DNA of 64,000 bases from assembly GCF_003412465.1 (NCBI RefSeq), contig NZ_QTJV01000008.1, forward strand, positions 186,001 to 250,000, read 5' to 3'. Origin of the DNA: Chitinophaga silvisoli (lineage in GTDB: Bacteria > Bacteroidota > Bacteroidia > Chitinophagales > Chitinophagaceae). The notes beneath the pieces were generated by a model that saw only the letters and a list, made by a program, of their open reading frames with translations, searched no databases and was not told the DNA's origin. The translations under genes were made by a program, and so were the position numbers. Below, in pieces: positions 53,877-61,490 of this stretch. The first letter of the stretch is position 1. Every line of letters starts with the position of its first letter.

Positions 53877-53988
53877 ATTGAGGTTGTATCGGAAGTAATT
53901 TGACGGCATGGAGAATTCGAAAAAGAAAATGCCCGCCATTGGGGATCCTGATTAAATCCCGGAATTTTACTTTCGCTACAACCTCAAT
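53877..53988. repeat. Dispersed hairpin repeat element, copy B
   Basis: Related to 6768-6876. Outer arms ATTGAGGTTGTATCGGAAGT and ACTTTCGCTACAACCTCAAT pair over 20 bases with two mismatches, one of them a G-T. An inner GGCAT/ATGCC hairpin is present. It sits in the gap between the convergent alpha/beta hydrolase and membrane protein genes. Confidence 0.75.
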
Positions 53989-54025
53989 TTATTTTATCGT
54001 TATAAACTTACATTTCATTATATCA

Positions 54026-54976
54026 TTATAAACTTAGGTCTTCATAAAAAACAATCGTTCCCGGATCTTCGGGCAGATACATGATTTCTACAGGTCCTGT
54101 TTCCAGTTTATGAACTTCCAGCAGGGATACGATTTTCTTCACAACTATGCTATGCCGTTTGCCCTGCTTATCAGTAAATTCCACATTGAATGCTACCTGT
54201 GGCTGCTCATTGATATACATGCCTGTCTGCTGGTAGCTAAGAATGTCTGCAGTTACTTTCAGACCATATACCACCATGCGCACGGAGTTTTTATCGCCGC
54301 TGGCATTCACTATCATTTTCAGCAGAAATCCGATAAATAAGGCTGTCCCCAGGTTGATTAAAGGAATCAGGGTCCAGGGATGTGGTAATACAAAATATCG
54401 CCAGTCCTCAGACAAAGGGAAATAAACCGCTACGCCAATCAATACCAGGAAGATAAAGGTGTACAGGTATACCATGGGCACATTATGCTCCACCTTTACT
54501 CCTTTTGGTACGATCTGTCCACCCTTTTTCTTCATATTCACACTCAGTTCAAGCATCTTTCCCTTCTCATAGCGGTTCTCCTCAGGCTTGCTGTCCATGA
54601 GCTGGTAATTCACTTCAACAGGCGTACCGGAGAAGTTCGTAAATGCCAGTTTGAGTTGCAATACTGCGATATGGCGCATCATACCTTCCTGCACTTTGCT
54701 GGTAATTGTTGCGATCACCGTACTGCCTTCATCTGCGCGTTTTAAGATTTCTGCTTTGTTGGTAAAGACAGTTTTGATATAAAATCTGCCATAGAAAGCA
54801 AGAACCAGTAGCCATCCTACTATTGCAAGGCCAATCGAGAGGTAGGTGAAATTAGTTGGTTCTCCGGGTGTTTCAGGAATATCCCCTGAGGAATAATAGA
54901 TAATCATAGGGAGGCCAACGGTAAAGGCCAGGGTGTATAAGGCCCAAAACGAAATGGTTAAACCAGGTTTTCTCAT
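54026..54976 (-). CDS. Membrane protein with two tandem beta domains (DUF3592-like pattern)
   Basis: 316 residues. Two membrane helices near the N-terminus (about residues 8-26 and 46-66), a beta-rich stretch (STVIATITSKVQEGMMRHIAVLQLKLAF), two further helices (about 165-185 and 200-225), and a second beta stretch (VTADILSYQQTGMYINEQPQVAFNVEF ... VEIMYLPEDPGTIVFY). The second half matches the pattern of DUF3592-like domains. No function known. It is a single gene, convergent with the hydrolase. Confidence 0.7.
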   Translation of the reverse strand: MRKPGLTISFWALYTLAFTVGLPMIIYYSSGDIPETPGEPTNFTYLSIGLAIVGWLLVLAFYGRFYIKTVFTNKAEILKRADEGSTVIATITSKVQEGMMRHIAVLQLKLAFTNFSGTPVEVNYQLMDSKPEENRYEKGKMLELSVNMKKKGGQIVPKGVKVEHNVPMVYLYTFIFLVLIGVAVYFPLSEDWRYFVLPHPWTLIPLINLGTALFIGFLLKMIVNASGDKNSVRMVVYGLKVTADILSYQQTGMYINEQPQVAFNVEFTDKQGKRHSIVVKKIVSLLEVHKLETGPVEIMYLPEDPGTIVFYEDLSL

Positions 54977-55071
54977 AATGGCATTTAAACGACAAACATC
55001 AGACCATAATTATTATAGATGATTATTATCATGCTTATATGAAGGGCAGTATGACCGCTCTCAAATTTATA

Positions 55072-55106
55072 TTTGCGTAGTTAAATGACTACATTTATAT
55101 TTGTAG
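55072..55106 (+). promoter_or_regulatory. Promoter with overlapping ArsR-type operator candidates
   Basis: The -33 TTTG (55072-55075) and -7 TATATTTG (55096-55103) are 20 bases apart. Two overlapping inverted repeats lie in this core: GTAGTTAAATGACTAC (55077-55092) and CTACATTTATATTTGTAG (55089-55106). A regulator bound there would block polymerase, which fits autorepression by the ArsR-type protein encoded 16 bases downstream. Confidence 0.65.
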
Positions 55107-55121
55107 CCAAATACCTTCATA

Positions 55122-55445
55122 ATGATTATCAGAAGAGATGTTTTTCAAGCCATCGCTGACCCTACCAGGAGAGCTATTCTTATGCTGCTGGCGTCACAGG
55201 CAATGACGGCCGGATCCATTGCCGCCAATTTCAACACGGCCCGACCTACGGTGTCCAAGCACCTCGCTATTCTCACGGAATGCGAACTCCTTGATCAACA
55301 ACAAAATGGAAGAGAAATTTACTATCATCTGAACCCTAATAAAATGAAAGAAATCGCTGATTTTATCGAGCCTTTCCGCAAACTCTGGGATGACAGGTTT
55401 AATAAATTGGAAGATATTATGAAAGCCTACAAACAAAAAAAATAA
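55122..55445 (+). CDS. ArsR/SmtB-type winged-helix repressor
   Basis: 107 residues. The winged helix reads RDVFQAIADPTRRAILMLLASQAMTAGSIAANFNTARPTVSKHLAILTECELL, as in the ArsR group that partners SRPBCC proteins (SdpR-like and AHSA1-linked regulators). It lacks the Cys motifs of metal sensors. The stop overlaps the start of the SRPBCC gene by one base (TAATG). A promoter with inverted repeats immediately upstream suggests autoregulation. Confidence 0.92.
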   Translation: MIIRRDVFQAIADPTRRAILMLLASQAMTAGSIAANFNTARPTVSKHLAILTECELLDQQQNGREIYYHLNPNKMKEIADFIEPFRKLWDDRFNKLEDIMKAYKQKK

Positions 55446-55915
55446 TGGAACTGAAGACTAAAATCCACGCTGAAGACGGTAAGCAGGAACTCACCATCAC
55501 CAGGGAGTTTGAATTGCCGGTTGAATTACTCTTCAAAGCATATGAAGATGCTGATATTGTTGCTCAATGGATGAGTACAACTGTTGTAAAACTGGAGAAT
55601 AAAAAGTACGGTAGCTGGCAGTTTGATACCAGCGACGATAAAGGGAATATTGTATTCTCTGCCAGTGGGGTATACCATGAGTTTGTACCAAATAAAAAGA
55701 TCACGCGGACTTTTGAGATGGGCAATGCACCTTTTGATGTGCAGTTGGAATTTTTGGAATTTGAAGCACTGGATGAAGACAGGAGTAAGCTGACGATGCA
55801 GATTGTATACAGGTCAGGGGCGCTGAGAGACCAGATGCTGAAACTGCCATTTAAGCAGGGTTTGAACATGGCGCATAATCGTTTGGAAGCCTTGGTGAAG
55901 AAGTTAAATTCGTAA
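55445..55915 (+). CDS. SRPBCC/AHSA1 domain protein
   Basis: 156 residues of the AHSA1-like helix-grip fold: TREFELPVELLFKAYEDADIVAQWMS, GVYHEFVPNKKITRTFEM and a C-terminal helix (QGLNMAHNRLEALVKKL). Such domains bind hydrophobic ligands, and the pairing with an ArsR-type repressor is a widespread arrangement. The ligand is unknown. Second gene of a three-gene operon. Confidence 0.9.
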   Translation: MELKTKIHAEDGKQELTITREFELPVELLFKAYEDADIVAQWMSTTVVKLENKKYGSWQFDTSDDKGNIVFSASGVYHEFVPNKKITRTFEMGNAPFDVQLEFLEFEALDEDRSKLTMQIVYRSGALRDQMLKLPFKQGLNMAHNRLEALVKKLNS

Positions 55916-55933
55916 ACAAATTAAAATAACCAT

Positions 55934-56467
55934 ATGAGTACTGAATTGCTGAAAATATTAAAAACCCGTTTTGAAAAACATAAGAACAGGCATCAGGGAA
56001 TTGAATGGGCACAGGTAGAAGCAAAGCTGACTGCCAGTCCGAAGAAACTAAAAGTGCTTGCCATCATGGAAGAGACAGGTGGTGAGCCGGATGTCATTGC
56101 TTTCGATAAAAAGACAGGTGAATATACTTTTGTAGATTGTTCTGCTGAAAGTCCGAAGGGACGTAGAAGCGTATGTTATGACCAGCAGGCGCTGGATGAA
56201 AGGAAAGAAGCGAAACCAGCGGATAGTGCAACGGAAATGGCGGCGGCCATCGGCATTGAATTGCTGGATGAAGAGGCGTATAGAGCATTGCAGGCACTGG
56301 GAGCGTTTGATCTGAAGACCTCCAGCTGGCTGCTGACGCCTCCTGCAGTCAGGAAACTGGGAGGGGCTATCTTTGGTGATCGCAGGTATGACCGGGTGTT
56401 TGTGTATCACAATGGTGCGCAATCGTATTATGCGGCGCGGGGTTTCCGCGGGTTATTGAAAGTATAA
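55934..56467 (+). CDS. DUF4256 family protein
   Basis: 177 residues with the DUF4256 pattern: LLKILKTRFEKHKNRHQGIEW, MEETGGEPDVIAFD, YTFVDCSAESPKGRRSVCYD and SSWLLTPPAVRKLGGAIFGDRRYDRVFVYHNGAQSYYAARGFRGLL. Cytoplasmic, no known activity. It follows the SRPBCC gene by 18 bases and is commonly found with such genes. Confidence 0.87.
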   Translation: MSTELLKILKTRFEKHKNRHQGIEWAQVEAKLTASPKKLKVLAIMEETGGEPDVIAFDKKTGEYTFVDCSAESPKGRRSVCYDQQALDERKEAKPADSATEMAAAIGIELLDEEAYRALQALGAFDLKTSSWLLTPPAVRKLGGAIFGDRRYDRVFVYHNGAQSYYAARGFRGLLKV

Positions 56468-56522
56468 ATAACCGGCATGCTAAAATAACAGGAGATGATA
56501 ACATTATAAGGTAGGTTATAGG

Positions 56523-56546
56523 AGCGCCTCACAATGGTGAGGCGCT
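56523..56546. terminator. Bidirectional hairpin between DUF4256 and cysteine desulfurase genes
   Basis: Perfect 10-bp stem AGCGCCTCAC (56523-56532) with GTGAGGCGCT (56537-56546). The right arm and part of the left lie within the last codons of the cargo gene at 56529. Confidence 0.8.
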
Positions 56547-58400
56547 TCTTAATCTGTGTACTGTTGCTACCAGTGCATCAATATCTGCACAGGTATTATA
56601 AAATGCAAGAGAGGGCCGTACACTACTCTCCAATCCAAAGCGACGCAGTATAGGCTGTGCGCAGTGATGACCGGAACGTACGGCAATACCGTTATTGCTC
56701 AATGCAGTTCCCACTTCCTCAGTTCTGAATCCCTGCAATACAAATGATAGTACTCCTGCCTTGTCAGGCGCTGTACCAATCAATCTTAATCCGGGAATAT
56801 CTTTTAATAAGCGTGTTGCATATTGCAATAAATAATGCTCGTACTGGTGTATTAACTCAATGCCTATACTATTTACATAATCGATAGCAGCACCCAATCC
56901 TACAGCATCAGCAATATTGCCTGTACCTGCTTCAAATCGCGCAGGGGCGGGCTGGTACTTTGTATGTTCAAAGGTGACATCACTGATCATGTTGCCCCCA
57001 CCCTGCCAGGGCTGGGTTTCATTCAGCAGGTCTTCTTTGCCGTACAATACGCCTATTCCTGTAGGGCCAAATACTTTATGCCCTGAAAATGCAAACCAGT
57101 CTGCATTGAGGTATTGTACATCCGCCTTCATGTGGGATACGGATTGTGCACCATCTATCAATACCTTAGCCCCTGCCTGATGCGCAAGATCCGTCATCTG
57201 CTTTGCTGGTGTGACGGTGCCCAGCGCATTGCTGACCTGTGTGAACGAAACCAGTTTGGTTTTGGGACCCAGCAGACGGGCATATTCTTCCAGTATAATT
57301 TGTCCGTCATCGTCTACAGGAGCGACTTTCAGCACGGCACCTTTTCGGGCTGCCAGCTGTTGCCAGGGAACGATGTTCGCATGGTGCTCCAGGTGGGTGA
57401 CTACAATCTCATCGCCGGCTTTGATGTTTTGATCCCCCCAACTGTTGGCTACAAGATTGATGGCTTCTGTAGTACCGCGCACAAAGACAATTTCGTTCGG
57501 ACTTTTTGCATTCAGGAAGAGCTGCACTTTTTTGCGGGCTTCTTCGTATGCATCCGTTGCTCTTGCTGCGAGGGTATGAGCGCCACGGTGAATATTGGAA
57601 TTCTCATGCCCGTAGAAATAGCTGAGTCTTTCAATGACATGCCGGGGTTTTTGTGTGGTTGCTGCATTGTCCAGCCAGATCAGCGGACGCCCGTTTACAT
57701 ATTGATTGAGAATAGGGAAATCGGCTTTCACCTTATTCACATCAAATGGAGCGGAGCCTACTGCGGAAGGTGCATCGGAGGGCATGAAATAATAGGAGGA
57801 GCCTGCAAATGGGAGCTGTGAAGCACCGGAAAAGGGCGATTGTGTTGCCGGGAAACCGGGAAGGGGCGGCTGAGAACCGGGGATGCCGGAAAAGGGTAAT
57901 TGTGCTGCCGGGAAACCGGGAAGGGGCGGCTGAGAACCGGGGATGCCGGAAAAGGGCAATTGGTCGCTGGAATGACCAGTAAAAGGTAATTGCCCCGTAG
58001 GCGCATATTGCGTAATCCCCTTCAGCGCCTGCTGCAACTGTGCCTCAAAGGTATGCTCATTTTCCAGCGGCAATGAAGCAGGAGTTCTGCCCCCACCAGT
58101 GGAGGTCAGGGTAGAAGTATCCACCTGGTTCCCGGGCCCACCTATTTTCGGATCCTCGCCCAGCTGCTGTGCAGAAGGGGATTTGCCACTGCCCGCCACT
58201 GAAGCAGGAATAAGGCCCCTGCCGCCGGGGAAGTGCGGATCGTGCAGACTTGTCTGCGGCTCCGCCATATTCACCGTCTCCCCGTGTTGCAACAGTATAT
58301 CATTGTGCGATGCCGCAGGCTGTTGACCCGGCTGCGCCTGGAAATACTGATTTGCCAGTTGCTCAAGGAGGGCGGTATCTAATGGATTACTTGTACTCAT
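56529..58400 (-). CDS. Encapsulin-associated cysteine desulfurase (family 2A cargo)
   Basis: 623 residues from ATG 58400. Residues 1 to about 220 are disordered, rich in Pro, Gly, Ser and Gln, and open with MSTSNPLDTALLEQLANQYFQ, like the targeting extension of family 2A encapsulin cargo. The rest is a SufS-like type II cysteine desulfurase: PLP lysine K442 in SGHKVFGPTG and catalytic C580 in RSGHHCAQP. It takes sulfur from cysteine, giving alanine and a persulfide. The gene overlaps the 3' end of the shell gene by 14 bases. Within the extension, a 20-residue unit (LPFSGIPGSQPPLPGFPAAQ) occurs twice and partly a third time. A SufS house-keeping role is unlikely because no suf gene is near. 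Confidence 0.93.
   Translation of the reverse strand: MSTSNPLDTALLEQLANQYFQAQPGQQPAASHNDILLQHGETVNMAEPQTSLHDPHFPGGRGLIPASVAGSGKSPSAQQLGEDPKIGGPGNQVDTSTLTSTGGGRTPASLPLENEHTFEAQLQQALKGITQYAPTGQLPFTGHSSDQLPFSGIPGSQPPLPGFPAAQLPFSGIPGSQPPLPGFPATQSPFSGASQLPFAGSSYYFMPSDAPSAVGSAPFDVNKVKADFPILNQYVNGRPLIWLDNAATTQKPRHVIERLSYFYGHENSNIHRGAHTLAARATDAYEEARKKVQLFLNAKSPNEIVFVRGTTEAINLVANSWGDQNIKAGDEIVVTHLEHHANIVPWQQLAARKGAVLKVAPVDDDGQIILEEYARLLGPKTKLVSFTQVSNALGTVTPAKQMTDLAHQAGAKVLIDGAQSVSHMKADVQYLNADWFAFSGHKVFGPTGIGVLYGKEDLLNETQPWQGGGNMISDVTFEHTKYQPAPARFEAGTGNIADAVGLGAAIDYVNSIGIELIHQYEHYLLQYATRLLKDIPGLRLIGTAPDKAGVLSFVLQGFRTEEVGTALSNNGIAVRSGHHCAQPILRRFGLESSVRPSLAFYNTCADIDALVATVHRLRSASPL
57841..57960 (-). repeat. 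60-bp tandem duplication in the cargo targeting extension
   Basis: Bases 57841-57900 and 57901-57960 are identical except at two positions and code for the same 20-residue Pro/Gly/Phe-rich unit. Partial units flank them. Confidence 0.95.
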
Positions 58401-59307
58401 GGTATTTACCGATTTCAACGTCTTCAAGTACAGCAATGGCATCGTCTACCAATACTGCCAATGAACAATAAAGGGATACCAGGTATGAAGCGATTGCACG
58501 CTCATTGATACCCATGAACCGAACAGATAAACCCGGGGACTGCTCACCAGGCAAATTCGGTTGATACAGGCCAACCACACCTTGTCTGCTCTCGCCTGTG
58601 CGGATCAGGAGGATTTTGGACTTCCCTTTTTCAACCGGTACTTTGTCAGAAGGGATCAGCGGCACGCCTCTCCATGTAATAAACTGTGAACCAAACAGAG
58701 AAACTGTAGGCGGAGGTACGCCCCTGCGGGTACATTCCCTGCCAAATGCGGCAATCGTGAGCGGATGTGTGAGGAAGAAACCCGGCTCTTTCCAGACCTT
58801 AACCAGCAGGTCGTCCATGTCATCAGGCGTGGGGGCACCTGTACGGGTTTTAATACGCTGTGATGGCGCAATACTGCTTAACAGGCCGTACTCTTTGTTG
58901 TTGATTAATTCGCTTTCCTGCCTTTCTTTGATCGCTTCGATAGTCAGGCGTAACTGTTCACTGATCTGGTTATAAGGTTTACTGTACAAATCTGATACAC
59001 GGGTATGTACATCCAGTACCGTGTTCACTGCTGTGAGCATATACTCCCGGGCATCTTCTACGTAGTCTACAAAGGTTTGCGGAAGGGTACGTTCATCACG
59101 ACCGCCGCAGTCTACTTCTACCTGTGTAGCATCCTTTACCCTGTTCAGTCGATAGATCCCTGATTCTACCGGGATCCAGCTTAGTAAATGGGTCAGCCAT
59201 CTTGGGGTGATAGTACTCATCTGAGGAACGGTACGTGTGGCAATGGCCAGCTGCCGTGCGGCCACGTCACCGAGTGCAGTTTGCTGCCTGGTCTTTGATT
59301 CTGCCAT
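58387..59307 (-). CDS. Family 2A encapsulin shell protein (SrpI-like)
   Basis: 306 residues starting MAESKTRQQTALGDVAARQLAIATRTVPQM. Family 2A landmarks are the N-arm, TPRWLTHLLSWIPVESGIYRLNRVKD, AFGRECTRRGVPPPTVSLFGSQFITWRGVPLIPSDKVPV and SPGLSVRFMGINERAIASYLVSLYCSLAVL. It adopts the HK97 phage-capsid fold and assembles into a protein shell in the cytoplasm that houses the cysteine desulfurase. Length matches SrpI of cyanobacteria (about 310). No cyclic-nucleotide-binding insertion is present, which separates it from family 2B. First gene of a two-gene operon with its cargo. Confidence 0.95.
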   Translation of the reverse strand: MAESKTRQQTALGDVAARQLAIATRTVPQMSTITPRWLTHLLSWIPVESGIYRLNRVKDATQVEVDCGGRDERTLPQTFVDYVEDAREYMLTAVNTVLDVHTRVSDLYSKPYNQISEQLRLTIEAIKERQESELINNKEYGLLSSIAPSQRIKTRTGAPTPDDMDDLLVKVWKEPGFFLTHPLTIAAFGRECTRRGVPPPTVSLFGSQFITWRGVPLIPSDKVPVEKGKSKILLIRTGESRQGVVGLYQPNLPGEQSPGLSVRFMGINERAIASYLVSLYCSLAVLVDDAIAVLEDVEIGKYHEYK

Positions 59308-59472
59308 GGGGATAGCGTTTTAGTAAATGATAAAAGAAAGATGAATAATCAGGACTGACTGGTGGGATCAGTTCTTCATTGTGGTGGTTAATTAATATGG
59401 GTACTATATTAAAATAAATCTCTGATATAACAAACCTTCTTACTTAGTCTATCAACACAGTCTGGTAAATAG

Positions 59473-59507
59473 AAAACCCGCCTTAGCACAAGGCCAAAGC
59501 GGGTTTT
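59473..59507 (-). terminator. Terminator of the 59527 gene
   Basis: Stem AAAACCCGC (59473-59481) with GCGGGTTTT (59499-59507), with a smaller CCTT/AAGG inside the loop, and T-rich sequence on the minus strand. The region from here to the shell gene start (59308) holds no clear TAnnTTTG box. Confidence 0.85.
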
Positions 59508-59526
59508 AAATAATATGAAGTAAATG

Positions 59527-59994
59527 TTAAAACTTAAACATCTTGCCTAAGTCGCCCAGGTCTACATCACCATCGCCATCTTTATCCAACCCAAGTTTCG
59601 CACCCAGACCACTTAGGGAGTCCTGCAGGTTGCCACCGCCAAGGGAAGCCAGGATCTGCTGCACACTACCATTATTTTTCAGTGCATTCAGAATACCGGG
59701 AATCAGGGTAGCTGCAATTGTGGTAGCTACCTGGTTGTTGATCCCGAACTTCTGCATGATATTGGTAGCAAAGTTATTTTCCATATCCTTCGTCTCTGGC
59801 GTATTGCCACCGGAAGCTAACATTTCGGTGATCTTGTTTGTCTGGCCACTGGTCACCAGACCTGTTACCTTAGAGATGATAACATTCTTCAATTCTTCGA
59901 CCACGCCCTGGTTGTGCTCATTTGGTATTGCGGGGTTTTCAGCTACGCTTTGCTGACTGTGCTCCTGGATCAGAGATGCTAATTGCTCGAACAT
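59527..59994 (-). CDS. Small helical protein with C-terminal EF-hand-like loop
   Basis: 155 residues from ATG 59994 (MFEQLASLIQEHSQQ); a longer frame adds 22 residues overlapping the next gene's 3' end. It is helical with NVIISKVTGLVTSGQTNKITEML and ATTIAATLIPGILNALKNNGSVQQILASLGGGNL, a pattern like DUF937/YidB-type proteins. It ends in DKDGDGDVDLGDLGKMF, where the spaced Asp and Gly match a calcium-binding EF-hand or dockerin loop. Function unknown. It lies between the encapsulin operon and the GH28-like gene but has its own terminator. Confidence 0.72.
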   Translation of the reverse strand: MFEQLASLIQEHSQQSVAENPAIPNEHNQGVVEELKNVIISKVTGLVTSGQTNKITEMLASGGNTPETKDMENNFATNIMQKFGINNQVATTIAATLIPGILNALKNNGSVQQILASLGGGNLQDSLSGLGAKLGLDKDGDGDVDLGDLGKMFKF

Positions 59995-60022
59995 ATGTAT
60001 CAATTTTAAACAAAGATAATTG

Positions 60023-61459
60023 TTAATATGAAATAGTCTTCGTTTCGGAACGAGATGCATTTATTACTTCCTTATCAGGTACCCCTACACGCTGTAATTG
60101 TAGCTCCTTTACATCCTCAAAATATAAAGCTGGTCTGAAATCTGGTTTCTCCAGGCCCAGTTTAAAATCCTCTACCTGAACACCCGAAGCATGTCTTATA
60201 TACAATCCCCATGCAGGCAGGTCACCAAACATGGTGAATTCAGGATAGCCAGCTGCCTGCTCCGGGACCGGTGCTATTTCTGCTTTGTCATTTCCGCCTG
60301 CATAGTGCACGTCAAAGTTCCTGAGCTGTACATTCGTCACCAGGTGACCGGGTATACCTGCTATGACCACAGGCAGCAAAAAACGAAAAGGGATTTTTGG
60401 TAAGGGTCCTTCCTGCGGATAGCCAATATCCGGCTTTGTTGAAGGAATCTCTGCTTCCATCTTTTGTACCAGGATATTACTCACGGTGCTGTACCGTGCA
60501 TCAGTATTCCGTTTTCCCAGGCGGATGAAGAGTGCATTCCCGGTATTGTATGCCCGCACGTTTGTTATTTTCACATTCTCAATGCTACCACCGTCTACGG
60601 CCTCCAGGGCAATCGCTGAACGATAGGTATCATAGACGGTGAGGTTCTCCACTACAATATTCTTAAAACCACCCAGGGAACCAGTTCCTAATTTAAAGCC
60701 ATTCGCACTGGAACGTAGGATGCAATTCTTCACTGTTACATTCTCACACAGGCGGGCAGGGTTCTCTGACTTCAGGCAAATTGCATCGTCTGCTGAATTA
60801 AAAAAGCTGCCTTTTATCAGCACGTCCTTTGAATCAACAATATCGATACCGTCATTGTTCCAATAAGCGTTACTTTCTACGGTAATTTTATAGATTGTCA
60901 CATCCGTACATTCTTTGTATAATTGCACCCAGCTGGCTGCATCTTTTAATGTCACACCCTTGACAAGGACACCTTTACAGTTTTCAAAATACAGGAGGTT
61001 TGGCCTGTTCTTTTCTGAGGGCCTTTTCTTCAGCCATTCATCGTCCCGGAGCTTGCCTTCCCGCAGGTTCTGAATGGTACTTTCTACCAGCTCCCTGCCC
61101 TGTCCATTAATCATTCCACCGCCTATAATTCTTACATTTTGCTGGTCCTTGCACACGATCAGTGCCAGGGGCCCTGATTTGCCATAATCCATCCTGTCTC
61201 TGCTCCCGAGCAGGGTAGTTTCCATATCCAGTTGTAAGGTGACATTGCTTTTGAGGAAAATTGTACTGGTCATAAATGTTCCGTTGGGAATGATGACGGT
61301 ACCACCAGTAATAGTTGCGGAATCTATTGCAGCCTGTATACAGGGTGCATTGTCAAACCTCATTCCGGCTTTTGCTCCAAAACGGGTAATTGGATATTCT
61401 TTTTGTGCCAGGGCATGCATACTCTGGAAGAGCAGGCAGAAAACGATGATTCTATTCAT
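60023..61459 (-). CDS. Exported GH28-like right-handed beta-helix protein
   Basis: About 478 residues from ATG 61459, with signal peptide (MNRIIVFCLLFQSMHALAQ). Pectate-lyase-3/GH28 N-terminal repeat (ITRFGAKAGMRFDNAPCIQAAIDSATITGG), then helix coils with YWNNDGIDIVDS (NxD) and NSADDAICLKSE (DD), the two acidic catalytic pairs of GH28. The GHG motif position reads SSANGFKLGTGSLGG, so the catalytic His is absent; RIK is not seen either. Proteins of this kind may act on pectin or other uronic polymers or be non-catalytic. It lies alone, between the Ada-like gene and the small EF-hand-like gene. Confidence 0.82.
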   Translation of the reverse strand: MNRIIVFCLLFQSMHALAQKEYPITRFGAKAGMRFDNAPCIQAAIDSATITGGTVIIPNGTFMTSTIFLKSNVTLQLDMETTLLGSRDRMDYGKSGPLALIVCKDQQNVRIIGGGMINGQGRELVESTIQNLREGKLRDDEWLKKRPSEKNRPNLLYFENCKGVLVKGVTLKDAASWVQLYKECTDVTIYKITVESNAYWNNDGIDIVDSKDVLIKGSFFNSADDAICLKSENPARLCENVTVKNCILRSSANGFKLGTGSLGGFKNIVVENLTVYDTYRSAIALEAVDGGSIENVKITNVRAYNTGNALFIRLGKRNTDARYSTVSNILVQKMEAEIPSTKPDIGYPQEGPLPKIPFRFLLPVVIAGIPGHLVTNVQLRNFDVHYAGGNDKAEIAPVPEQAAGYPEFTMFGDLPAWGLYIRHASGVQVEDFKLGLEKPDFRPALYFEDVKELQLQRVGVPDKEVINASRSETKTISY

Positions 61460-61490
61460 AGTTATTCCAAGATACAAATATAACTGGCAG

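Noticed and set aside
56529..58400. Cysteine desulfurase as part of a Suf iron-sulfur operon
   Set aside because: No sufB, C, D or E gene is near, and the long disordered extension and the encapsulin partner point to cargo.
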